Assembly (NCBI GenBank): GCA_019347715.1
Contig: JAHWKU010000020.1
Coordinates: 1-34,614 of the forward strand
Origin: Actinomycetota bacterium
Lineage (GTDB): Bacteria; Actinomycetota; CADDZG01; JAHWKV01
Direction: 5' to 3'
DNA length: 34,614 nucleotides
The position numbers and the translations under genes are program-made. The notes under the pieces are model-generated. The model ran no database searches. It was given only the letters and a program-made list of their open reading frames with translations, and had not been told where the DNA came from. Numbering within the stretch: position 1 is the stretch's first letter; the number at the start of each line of letters is the position of its first letter. Shown piece by piece: positions 8,575 through 16,091 of the stretch.

Positions 8575-9903
8575 ATGAGCTTCACCAAAGAAGACGTCGA
8601 ACAGCTCAGCGCGGCCCTGCGTGAACCCAGATGGGTACTCGAGCGTCGACTGGACGCCTGGAAGATTGTTGAAGACTCCGAGCTGCCTCACGGAAAGATC
8701 GAGGCCTGGCGCTACACCGACTTTCGCCGGCTCAAGTTCAGCCTCGACCCTTTCCGCCTTGCAGCCCCCCAAGAGACGACCGAAATCACCGAAGTTCAGG
8801 AAACTCTCGTCAAAGAAGAAGGCGAACGAGGCGGCTATGTAGTTCAGCGAGACGCCGATGTCGTGCATCAGGAGCTTTCACCAGATCTGGCCGCGCAAGG
8901 CGTAATCCTCATGAGCCTCGACAAAGCGGTTGTCGAGCATGAGGAGATCGTCCAGGAGCATCTGTTCACCCAGACAAAACCCGACGACCATCTCTTCGCG
9001 GCGCTGCACTGTTCACTGTTCAGCGGAGGAACGTTTCTCTATGTTCCGAAAGGTGTAAGCGTCTCGGTCCCGATCGAAAGCCAAAGATGGATCGATGAAG
9101 GGGGCACCGGAATCTTTCCTCACTCCCTGATCGTGGTCGAAGAGGGGGCCGAGCTCACCTACTTCGAGCGATTCCAGTCGATCCCTATTCCGAACGACAG
9201 CATCTCCAACGGTGCGGTCGAGGTAGTCGCCGGCCCCCGCTCTCACGTTGGTTTCGTCGCGCTTCAGGAGTACGGGGGCCGCGTCTGGAACTTTCAGCGT
9301 ATCGACATGAGCGCGGCCAGAGACGCGGTCATCAGAAGCCTGATCGTGACGCTCGGAGGACGTTTCTCCAGGCAGGAAGTGCGAACTGCCATGCGCGGTG
9401 AGGGTGTCGATTGCGAAATGCTCGGCCTTTACTTCGCCGAGAAGGGACAGCATTTCGACTTCCGCACCTTCCAGGATCACATCGGTCCCAGGTGCCGCTC
9501 GGATCTTCTTTATAAGGGTGCGCTAAAGGACGACTCTCGCACCGTCTACTCGGGGATGATTCGCGTAGAGCCGCACGCAGAGGGAACGGACGCCTACCAA
9601 ACCAATCGCAACCTGGTTCTATCCGACCACGCCAAGGCGGATTCCAAGCCGGAGCTGGAAATTCTGAACAACGACGTCAAGTGCAGTCATGGTGCTTCGG
9701 TCGGCCAGATGAACGAAGAGGAGATCTTCTACCTCATGACCCGCGGTATTGAACGACCTCAGGCCGAGCGGCTGATAGTCAACGGTTTCTTCGAGGAGGT
9801 TGTAGGGCGCGTTCGTCAGGATGAGATCAGGCAGGTCCTGTCCGATGCAATCGAGCACAAGCTGACGGGGCGCTGGCACTCGGCCGGAGAGGAAGGCGCA
9901 TGA
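8575..9903 (+). CDS. sufD: Fe-S cluster assembly protein SufD
   Basis: 442 aa. The SufBD core family features are IEAWRYTDFRRLK near the N-terminus, LFSGGTFLYVPKGVSVSVPI mid-protein and the C-terminal MTRGIERPQAERLIVNGFFE block, shared with SufB. SufD pairs with SufB and supports iron loading into the scaffold. It starts 17 bases after sufB and its stop overlaps the Rieske gene by 4 bases. A strong ribosome site is not evident, suggesting translational coupling to sufB. Confidence 0.95.
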   Translation: MSFTKEDVEQLSAALREPRWVLERRLDAWKIVEDSELPHGKIEAWRYTDFRRLKFSLDPFRLAAPQETTEITEVQETLVKEEGERGGYVVQRDADVVHQELSPDLAAQGVILMSLDKAVVEHEEIVQEHLFTQTKPDDHLFAALHCSLFSGGTFLYVPKGVSVSVPIESQRWIDEGGTGIFPHSLIVVEEGAELTYFERFQSIPIPNDSISNGAVEVVAGPRSHVGFVALQEYGGRVWNFQRIDMSAARDAVIRSLIVTLGGRFSRQEVRTAMRGEGVDCEMLGLYFAEKGQHFDFRTFQDHIGPRCRSDLLYKGALKDDSRTVYSGMIRVEPHAEGTDAYQTNRNLVLSDHAKADSKPELEILNNDVKCSHGASVGQMNEEEIFYLMTRGIERPQAERLIVNGFFEEVVGRVRQDEIRQVLSDAIEHKLTGRWHSAGEEGA

Positions 9904-10229
9904 GCGAGTGGACTCGCGTTGCTTCGACCTCTGACCTCAAGCCCGGCCGGATGATGCAGGTGACGGTCGACGATGAACCGGTGTGTTTGGCGCGCACCGC
10001 CGATGCCGAGTTCTTGGCCACCAGCGACATTTGCTCTCACGAATACGTTTTGCTGCACGACGGCTTTCTCGAGGGAGATGAAGTCGAGTGCCCCGAGCAC
10101 GGCTCGATGTTCTCGATGCGAACCGGCGAGGTTAAGAACCTTCCCGCGACACAACCAGTCGGGGTTTACGACGTGAAGATCGAAGGCGAAGACATTTACT
10201 TAAGACCGCGGGAGGAAGCTAATGCCTGA
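9900..10229 (+). CDS. Rieske [2Fe-2S] ferredoxin (non-heme oxygenase ferredoxin type)
   Basis: 109 aa. The two cluster motifs are CSH (Cys45, His47) and CPEHG (Cys64, His67), the C-x-H/C-x2-H pattern of Rieske proteins, with the 16-residue spacing of soluble oxygenase-type ferredoxins. There is no signal peptide, so it is cytosolic. It overlaps sufD by 4 bases and sufC by 8 bases, so it is built into the suf operon. Such Rieske genes recur in actinobacterial suf clusters. A role as electron donor for cluster assembly or as an early recipient of clusters is plausible but unproven. Confidence 0.9.
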   Translation: MSEWTRVASTSDLKPGRMMQVTVDDEPVCLARTADAEFLATSDICSHEYVLLHDGFLEGDEVECPEHGSMFSMRTGEVKNLPATQPVGVYDVKIEGEDIYLRPREEANA

Positions 10230-11010
10230 TCCAATACTCGTTATTGAGGACTTGCACGTAGAGGTCGAAGGTAAACCGATTCTTCGAGGGATCGATCTCA
10301 AGATCTCCCCGGGAGAGATCCACGCGATCATGGGGCCCAACGGTTCCGGAAAGTCCACGCTCGCCAATGCCCTCATGGGGCGTCCGGGCTACGAGGTCAC
10401 CAAAGGCAGAGTCCTTTATAAGGACGAGGACGTAAGTTCGCTTAGCACCGACGAACGGGCGCGCAAGGGGATGTTTCTTGCGTTCCAATATCCGACTGAG
10501 GTTCCAGGGGTATCGGTGGTGAACTTCCTGCGCACCGCGTACAACGCGGTTCACGAAGACAATAAGCTCGGCCCCCTCGAGTTCCGCAAGTACCTTCAGG
10601 AAAAGATGGATCTGCTCGAAGTCGGTGACGAGATGGTGAACCGCTATGTCAACACCGGGTTCTCGGGAGGCGAGCGCAAGAAAGCCGAGGTTCTGCAGAT
10701 GGCGGTTCTCGACCCGCAGATGTCGATCCTCGACGAGACCGATACCGGTCTGGACATCGACGCTCTCAAGGAGGTCTCCGAGGGCGTGGTCAAGGTCCAC
10801 GACTCCAACCGAGGGATGCTCGTCATCACTCACTACCAGAGGCTCTTGAATTACGTCGAGCCTCATTTCGTGCATGTTCTCATCGGCGGACGCATCGTGA
10901 GGTCGGGCGGCAAAGACCTTGCTCTGGAGCTGGAGGCGAAGGGCTACGATCAATTCCGTACCGAGCTCGGTATTCCGGAAGGCGAAGAGCTGAGCGACCA
11001 AGCGGGATGA
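10222..11010 (+). CDS. sufC: Fe-S cluster assembly ATPase SufC
   Basis: 262 aa. ABC ATPase with Walker A GPNGSGKST (residues 38-46), signature SGGERKKAEVLQM, and Walker B plus D-loop in MSILDETDTGLD; the DETDTGLD form is characteristic of SufC. SufC drives conformational change of the SufBC2D scaffold. Its start overlaps the Rieske gene by 8 bases and its stop overlaps the membrane-protein gene by 4 bases. Confidence 0.96.
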   Translation: MPDPILVIEDLHVEVEGKPILRGIDLKISPGEIHAIMGPNGSGKSTLANALMGRPGYEVTKGRVLYKDEDVSSLSTDERARKGMFLAFQYPTEVPGVSVVNFLRTAYNAVHEDNKLGPLEFRKYLQEKMDLLEVGDEMVNRYVNTGFSGGERKKAEVLQMAVLDPQMSILDETDTGLDIDALKEVSEGVVKVHDSNRGMLVITHYQRLLNYVEPHFVHVLIGGRIVRSGGKDLALELEAKGYDQFRTELGIPEGEELSDQAG

Positions 11011-11684
11011 AGTCCAGCACGGCAGTCTTTCGAAAGAACGGAGCAGGCCTAGCGCTCCTAATTGCTCCTTTGCTGCTCCTCGCGTATGACATCGCCGAGA
11101 TGCCCATCGAGTACGTGAATGACCCGACACGGCAACTCACTGAGTTTTCGCAAAATCTTGGGGCTATGAGCGCGGTCGCCTTGTTGTTTCCTCTCAGCCA
11201 GCTGGTTCTGATTCCGGGGGTCTTTGGACTGGTTCACCTCATCTACGAGCGCGGCGCGGGACTGGCTCATGCCGGTGGGGCCCTGGCGGTCATCGGGCTC
11301 TTCGGTCATTCCGTCTTCAGCGGAGCCCAAATAGTCACTGTAGAGATGGCCGCTCTTGATCCTTCCAGTGGAGAGTTCGCCCGATTGGTAGACGCCATGA
11401 AGGAGAGTCTGGCCCTGAACATATTTGCGGGCATGGGACTTCTCGGGTTTGCGCTGGGCTTTCTTGTGTTGGCCTTTGCGATTTTGCGGTCCGGCACAGC
11501 GCCATGGTGGGTCGCGCTCAGCATGATAGTGGCACTTTTGCTGGAGTTCGTCGGTTCGGGCTCCGTGCCGCTACTGGGAACAGTCGGAGCTATTTTGTTT
11601 ACCGGTGCCCTCGCCTACCTAGGGCTCCGCATCCTCAAGATGCCCGAGGGGGAATGGATCCACAGAGTTAGGATGGATGTATGA
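11007..11684 (+). CDS. Unknown polytopic membrane protein embedded in the suf operon
   Basis: 225 aa, not assigned to a family. About six hydrophobic segments are visible near residues 14-31, 50-76, 83-105, 129-155, 160-178 and 184-205. Loops are short; the first extracytoplasmic-type loop contains IEYVNDPTRQLTEFSQ. No signal peptide, cysteine motif or metal-binding histidine cluster is seen, which argues against an iron channel of a known type. It overlaps sufC (ATGA at 11007) and sufS (ATGA at 11681), so it is translationally coupled on both sides. The context suggests a function tied to Fe-S assembly or the stress that induces it, but this is inference; a passenger gene is the alternative. 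Confidence 0.75.
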   Translation: MKSSTAVFRKNGAGLALLIAPLLLLAYDIAEMPIEYVNDPTRQLTEFSQNLGAMSAVALLFPLSQLVLIPGVFGLVHLIYERGAGLAHAGGALAVIGLFGHSVFSGAQIVTVEMAALDPSSGEFARLVDAMKESLALNIFAGMGLLGFALGFLVLAFAILRSGTAPWWVALSMIVALLLEFVGSGSVPLLGTVGAILFTGALAYLGLRILKMPEGEWIHRVRMDV

Positions 11685-12919
11685 ACGCCAACGAGATTCG
11701 AAAGGATTTCCCCACTCTCGATCAGGAAGTCAACGGTCACCCGCTCGTCTATCTCGACAACGGTGCTACCAGTCAGCGGCCGAGGGCGGTCATCGATGAG
11801 ATCAAGCGTTTCTATGAGGAAGACAACTCCAACGTTCATCGTTCCGTCCACACGCTGGGGGAGAGGGCCACTCTTCTATACGAAGGAGCCAGAGAGAAGG
11901 TCGCAGATTTCATAGGGGCCCCGGGCCCTCGCGGATTGATCTTCACCAAGAGCGCGACTGAAGCCCTCAACCTCGTTGCATATGCGTGGGGCCGCCATCA
12001 TCTCGCTCCCGGAGACGAAGTCCTCATCAGCGAGATGGAGCATCACTCGAACATCGTTTCCTGGCAGCTTGCCTGTCAGGACACCGGGGCAACCATCAAG
12101 GCAATTCCGGTAGACGTGGATGAAGGGATTCTCGAATTCGACAAGTTGGACGGTCTGCTTTCCAATCGCACGAAAGTTGTAGCCGTCACGCACGTTTCGA
12201 ACGTGCTCGGCACCATCAACCCGATCAGTGAGATCTCGGCCCGCGCGCACGAGGTGGGCGCGGTCGTCGTTTGTGACGGCGCCCAAGCGGCGCCGCACAT
12301 TCCGGTGAACGTGGTTGAGCTCGGCTGCGATTTCTATGTCGGGACGGGACACAAGATGTGCGGCCCGACGGGGATCGGATTCGTCTGGGGGAGAGAAGAG
12401 ATCCTCGAGGAGATGAATCCGTTTCATGGGGGAGGGGAGATGATCCTCGACGTCTGGATGGACCGGGCGACGTACAACGAGCTCCCATACAAGTTCGAGG
12501 CGGGAACCCCTCCGATAGCCGCAGCGATCGGTCTCGGCGTTGCCATCGACTACCTGAATGACATCGGCATGAAGGCGGTGCACGATCACGAGGTCGAGCT
12601 GGGCAAATATGCGATGCAGCGCTTAGGTGAGATCTCCGGGATCAAGATCTTCGGCCCGCGTGACGCCGATAGGAAAGGCGGACTGGTTTCGTTTAGCTTC
12701 GAGGAGATCCATGCTCATGATGTCGGAACCATTCTGGATACGCTTGGGATCGCAGTAAGGGCCGGCCACCATTGCGCCAAGCCACTCATGAGAAAACTTG
12801 GAGTCCCTGCCACCACCCGTGCTTCCTTTTATATCTACAACACCAAAGACGAAGTGGATCGACTGCATGACGGTCTCCTCCAAGTGCAAAAGACGATGCA
12901 GGGAGGGCTTGGCCTGTGA
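11681..12919 (+). CDS. sufS: Cysteine desulfurase SufS
   Basis: 412 aa, group II desulfurase. The PLP lysine is Lys225 in GTGHKMCGPTG and the catalytic cysteine is Cys365 in AGHHCAKPLM. The N-terminus YLDNGATSQRP and EMEHHSNIVSW are diagnostic. It removes sulfur from cysteine as a persulfide and passes it to SufU. The ATG overlaps the membrane-protein stop, and the stop overlaps the sufU GTG (GTGA at 12916). Confidence 0.96.
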   Translation: MNANEIRKDFPTLDQEVNGHPLVYLDNGATSQRPRAVIDEIKRFYEEDNSNVHRSVHTLGERATLLYEGAREKVADFIGAPGPRGLIFTKSATEALNLVAYAWGRHHLAPGDEVLISEMEHHSNIVSWQLACQDTGATIKAIPVDVDEGILEFDKLDGLLSNRTKVVAVTHVSNVLGTINPISEISARAHEVGAVVVCDGAQAAPHIPVNVVELGCDFYVGTGHKMCGPTGIGFVWGREEILEEMNPFHGGGEMILDVWMDRATYNELPYKFEAGTPPIAAAIGLGVAIDYLNDIGMKAVHDHEVELGKYAMQRLGEISGIKIFGPRDADRKGGLVSFSFEEIHAHDVGTILDTLGIAVRAGHHCAKPLMRKLGVPATTRASFYIYNTKDEVDRLHDGLLQVQKTMQGGLGL

Positions 12920-13362
12920 GCCTCGAGGAACTGTATAAGGAGGTCATCCTCGATCATTACCGGTCTCCGCGAAACAAGGGAACTCTCAACGAGGCCGACA
13001 TCGAACTGCACAGGGACAACCCTCTATGCGGCGACGAGATCGATCTTTACGTTGACATTAAGGACGGGAAGATCGCAGGAGTCTCCTTCGACGGCAAAGG
13101 CTGCTCGATCTCGCAGGCTTCGATCTCGATGATGACCGAAAAATTGATGGGCATGTCGCAAGAGGACGCCGAAGGGCTGGCGAACACGTTCAAAGCGATG
13201 ATGCAGGGCGAAGACCCCCAAGACGAAGATTCTCTTGGAGACCTGGTCGCATTGAAAGGGGTGCAGAAGTATCCCGTCCGAATCAAGTGCGCCCTGCTCG
13301 GATGGAACACTTTTCTCGAAGGATTGAAGAGCTACCGGGAAAAACACGGCGAGCCTGCCTGA
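12916..13362 (+). CDS. sufU: Zinc-dependent sulfurtransferase SufU
   Basis: 148 aa from GTG 12916. The zinc ligands are Cys38, Asp40 (NPLCGDE), Cys63 (GKGCSIS) and Cys125 (IKCALLGW), with the same spacing as B. subtilis SufU. The 20-residue insertion between the second and third cysteines marks SufU rather than IscU. SufU accepts persulfide from SufS Cys365 and delivers it to the scaffold. It is the last gene of the tightly coupled suf block; a T-rich stretch (13372-13377) follows without a convincing hairpin. Confidence 0.94.
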   Translation: MSLEELYKEVILDHYRSPRNKGTLNEADIELHRDNPLCGDEIDLYVDIKDGKIAGVSFDGKGCSISQASISMMTEKLMGMSQEDAEGLANTFKAMMQGEDPQDEDSLGDLVALKGVQKYPVRIKCALLGWNTFLEGLKSYREKHGEPA

Positions 13363-13383
13363 CTTATTAATCTTTTTTACCCC

Positions 13384-13412
13384 TTGCAAACAGTACAAAA
13401 TGTCGGTACCCT
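13384..13412 (+). promoter_or_regulatory. Possible promoter for the SufR-like gene
   Basis: TTGCAA (13384-13389) and TACCCT (13407-13412) are spaced 17 bases apart in the 76-base gap after sufU. The match to sigma-A hexamers is moderate (4/6 and 3/6). The spacer contains ACA-AAA-TGT, a short inverted repeat. A good ribosome site AAGGAG lies just before the ATG at 13439. A separate promoter would let the regulator be expressed apart from the suf operon. Confidence 0.3.
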
Positions 13413-13438
13413 GCCTCTGCACGTCTGAAAGGAGATAG

Positions 13439-14242
13439 ATGCCGGTAGGGGACGACCAATCGACTAAAGCCGCAAAGGCGCTGGCCCTTCCGACCCGCTC
13501 GGCGATCTTCGGACACCTCTTGAAGGTGAGTTCGCTCACCGCCAGGGAGGTAGCCGAAGAATTCGGATTGCATCCCAACGTCGCCAGGGCTCACCTGGAC
13601 CTTTTGGTCGAGGCCGGCTTTTTGACGACGAAGGAGCGACGCCAGGGCAAAGGCCGGCCTGCGAAGGTATATCTCACCTGGGAGGGAGAGATGGCCGCCG
13701 TCGAGGATTGGGAAGTCTCGCCACCCTCCGCCGAGACTCCCGACCGGGAGCTTCTCCCGAGTGAGCCAGCGGCGCCGGTGACCCCTCCCAGCCCCTACCG
13801 GCTCATCTCCGCCATCCTGATCCGCCTCGTCGAGCGCGTTGATCCAAAGGTGGTCTACCCGTTGGCGGAGCGAGTGGCGAGGGAAGAGGGCCGCAAGCTC
13901 ATGCTCGGCTATCGCGCCGGCGGGCTCGATTTTGCGGCCGCGGTCAGAGCACTCGTAGAAGAGTTCCGCAGATTCTCTCCAGGTACGAACATTGTGCGTC
14001 TCGAGCACGACTACGCCGAGATCCAGACTCCGAACTGTCCTTTCAAGGAAATTGCTCTGGAGCATTCCGACCTCGTGTCCCTCATGGATCCGGCCTTGTA
14101 CGAGGGAGCGCTCGAGGGCCTGGGCATGCCGAGTGAAGTGGAGCTCGAGACCTCGGTCGCCAGAGGCGACCCTCAGTGCCGGCTCGTTATCACCCGCAAA
14201 GAGACGTCCAAAAACAAGAAGACCAACAAAAGGAGGAAGTAG
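13439..14242 (+). CDS. SufR-like HTH transcriptional regulator
   Basis: 267 aa. The N-terminal winged helix (residues about 18-80: LPTRSAIFGHLL, LTAREVAEEFGLHPNVARAH, LVEAGFL, GRPAKVYLT) matches the ArsR/DeoR-like SufR group. The C-terminal domain has the NCPFKEIALEHSDLV segment and GDPQCRL, where SufR-type proteins place cluster-binding cysteines. Only two cysteines exist in the whole protein (Cys200, Cys247), fewer than expected for a four-Cys cluster. A Pro-rich linker spans about 94-120 and the tail is lysine-rich. Its position right after sufU suggests it controls the suf operon, sensing cluster status; this is inference. Confidence 0.72.
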   Translation: MPVGDDQSTKAAKALALPTRSAIFGHLLKVSSLTAREVAEEFGLHPNVARAHLDLLVEAGFLTTKERRQGKGRPAKVYLTWEGEMAAVEDWEVSPPSAETPDRELLPSEPAAPVTPPSPYRLISAILIRLVERVDPKVVYPLAERVAREEGRKLMLGYRAGGLDFAAAVRALVEEFRRFSPGTNIVRLEHDYAEIQTPNCPFKEIALEHSDLVSLMDPALYEGALEGLGMPSEVELETSVARGDPQCRLVITRKETSKNKKTNKRRK

Positions 14243-15085
14243 ATGCCGGAGTATGCAAACAAATCTGTTCTCATCGAAGCCGACGATCTGGAAAAGCTGA
14301 TCGACAATCCGCAGGTGCGGATAGTCGAAGTCGATGAGGACACCACGCTTTATGAGAAGGGACACATCCCAGGAGCGGTCTCGTGGAACTGGAGCGACGA
14401 CCTGCACGACTCAACGCGGCGGGAGTTTATCGACGGGGATGGCCTGAAGGACCTCCTCGTCAGGTCGGGAGTTGATTCCCACACTACGGTGGTTCTGTAC
14501 TCCGGCAACAACAACTGGTTCGCCGCATATGCCTACTGGCTTCTGAAGTACCGGGGCTTCGACAACGTCAAGCTGCTAAACGGGGGCCGTAAGAAGTGGG
14601 AACTCGATTCGAGAGAGCTGACTGCCGACCTTCCAACTCTTCCAACGGGACTCACCGCTCCCGAGCTGGCGCCAACTCGCACCGAGTTAAGGGCGTTTCG
14701 CGATGAGGTCATCGAGGCGATCGGCAAGAAGAACTTTGTAGATGTTCGATCTCCGGAAGAGTTCAAGGGCGAGTTACTTGCGCCGCCTCACCTCCCGCAG
14801 GAACAGGCACAGGTTCCGGGACACATCCCAGGGGCCACCAATGTCCCCTGGGGGAAGGCCGCAAACGAAGATGGGACATTCAAGCCGGCAGACGAACTCG
14901 AGGAGATCTACAAGGCCGGGGGGATTACGCCCGACAAGGAGACGATCGCCTATTGCCGTATCGGTGAACGGTCGTCGCATACCTGGTTCGTACTGAAGGA
15001 ACTGCTCGGCCACGACAAAGTAAAAAACTACGACGGCAGCTGGACCGAGTATGGGTCCTTGGTGGGGGTTCCTGTAGAGAAGTAG
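14243..15085 (+). CDS. Thiosulfate/3-mercaptopyruvate sulfurtransferase (tandem rhodanese)
   Basis: 280 aa with two rhodanese domains. The first (about 10-125) has an inactive loop (YSGNNNWF, no Cys) and the second (about 150-278) has the active loop CRIGER with Cys238, the form usual for thiosulfate sulfurtransferases. It contains the CH2-like motifs GHIPGAVSW and GHIPGATNVPW. It follows the regulator with no gap (TAG then ATG) and has an AGGAGG ribosome site. Near the suf genes it could supply sulfane sulfur or detoxify cyanide or sulfide. No signal peptide, so cytosolic. Confidence 0.92.
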   Translation: MPEYANKSVLIEADDLEKLIDNPQVRIVEVDEDTTLYEKGHIPGAVSWNWSDDLHDSTRREFIDGDGLKDLLVRSGVDSHTTVVLYSGNNNWFAAYAYWLLKYRGFDNVKLLNGGRKKWELDSRELTADLPTLPTGLTAPELAPTRTELRAFRDEVIEAIGKKNFVDVRSPEEFKGELLAPPHLPQEQAQVPGHIPGATNVPWGKAANEDGTFKPADELEEIYKAGGITPDKETIAYCRIGERSSHTWFVLKELLGHDKVKNYDGSWTEYGSLVGVPVEK

Positions 15086-15210
15086 AAGAGATCTCCCTTA
15101 GGTTGTAGATGGTTTACCGCGCGCGCCTGTTCTGGTCCCCCCTGCTACCATTCCCTCCCCGCTGAGAGCACTCTAGAGGGACAATAGACAGCGACTAGCG
15201 CGAGGCTTTG

Positions 15211-16074
15211 ATGGTTATCGGAGAAGGCGGACTGGAACCGATTCGCAAGGTCTTAGAGGAAGATGTCCCCCTTACTGAAGAAGACCGCAGGGATCTCACC
15301 CACCAGCTTCTCGTCTATGCGGAGGAGTTGAGCGATCTTTACCACGCGGCCACCGAGCGAGCCGACAAGATGGAGGCCGCCAATGCTGAGGTCAATCGGA
15401 CCCTTGACCTTCTTCGAAAGGCCGACGATCACCGCCGAAAACTCCTGGCAGCGCTTGTCCGAGCCGAAGAGGAGGAACGAAAGAGGATCGCCTCGGACGT
15501 CCACGATGATCCAATCCAGGTAATGACGGCGGTTGGAATGCGACTCCATACGGTCCGTGCTTTGGTTTCCGAACCCGAAGCACAGGAGATGATGGAGCGT
15601 CTGGCGGTAACGGTGGAAGAGGCCATCGAAAGGCTTCGTTTCCTCCTTTTCGAATTGAGGCCTAGATCCCTAGATCGAGAAGGCCTTGCGGCGGCGCTTC
15701 GCGAATACTTGGAGGTGACCTTCTCCCAAGCCAGCATTGAATACGAGGTGGAAAATGAGCTGGGAGTCGAACCACCTGAAGAAATAAGGACGGTCATCTA
15801 TCGCATCGCCCGTGAGGCCTTTGCGAACGTCCGTCGCCACGCAAAGGCGAAGAAAGTGAGTGTGCTGCTGCGATCTGAGAACTCCGGCGTCTTGGCCCGA
15901 GTGCGAGACGATGGTGTCGGTTTTTCACTAAGTGAGGTTGAGACGAACCGGCCGGGACATCTCGGCTTATCGGCTTGTGCAGAACGTGCCGAGATGGCCG
16001 GTGGCTGGTTTCGGATCGACAGTGCTCCCGGCTCGGGAACGTCCGCAGAGTTCTGGATACCGCTGCCGGGATAG
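15211..16074 (+). CDS. NarL-type sensor histidine kinase, cytosolic
   Basis: 287 aa from ATG 15211 (TTG 15208 is an alternative; a CGAGG ribosome site precedes both). Residues about 30-90 form a predicted coiled coil, followed by HisKA_3 with EERKRIASDVHDDPIQ (phospho-His98) and LFELRPRSLD. The HATPase_c domain has REAFANVRRHAKA, VRDDGVGF and HLGLSACAERA. No transmembrane segment or known sensor domain is present, so the signal is probably cytosolic or passed by a partner. The next gene, 17 bases on, carries a NarL-like receiver and is the likely substrate. The 125 bases before it hold no gene. Confidence 0.9.
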   Translation: MVIGEGGLEPIRKVLEEDVPLTEEDRRDLTHQLLVYAEELSDLYHAATERADKMEAANAEVNRTLDLLRKADDHRRKLLAALVRAEEEERKRIASDVHDDPIQVMTAVGMRLHTVRALVSEPEAQEMMERLAVTVEEAIERLRFLLFELRPRSLDREGLAAALREYLEVTFSQASIEYEVENELGVEPPEEIRTVIYRIAREAFANVRRHAKAKKVSVLLRSENSGVLARVRDDGVGFSLSEVETNRPGHLGLSACAERAEMAGGWFRIDSAPGSGTSAEFWIPLPG

Positions 16075-16091
16075 TATTTCAGGAAGCAATC

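Noticed and set aside
10219..11130. Long minus-strand open frame (303 codons) opposite sufC
   Set aside because: It mirrors the sufC coding frame, has no recognisable domain and is a shadow of codon bias in GC-rich DNA.
13367..14407. Long minus-strand open frame opposite the SufR-like gene
   Set aside because: No domain, covers a well-supported gene on the other strand; antisense shadow.
15975..16091. Upstream TTG start for the REC-kinase gene
   Set aside because: It overlaps the end of the preceding kinase gene and the receiver fold begins exactly at ATG 16092.
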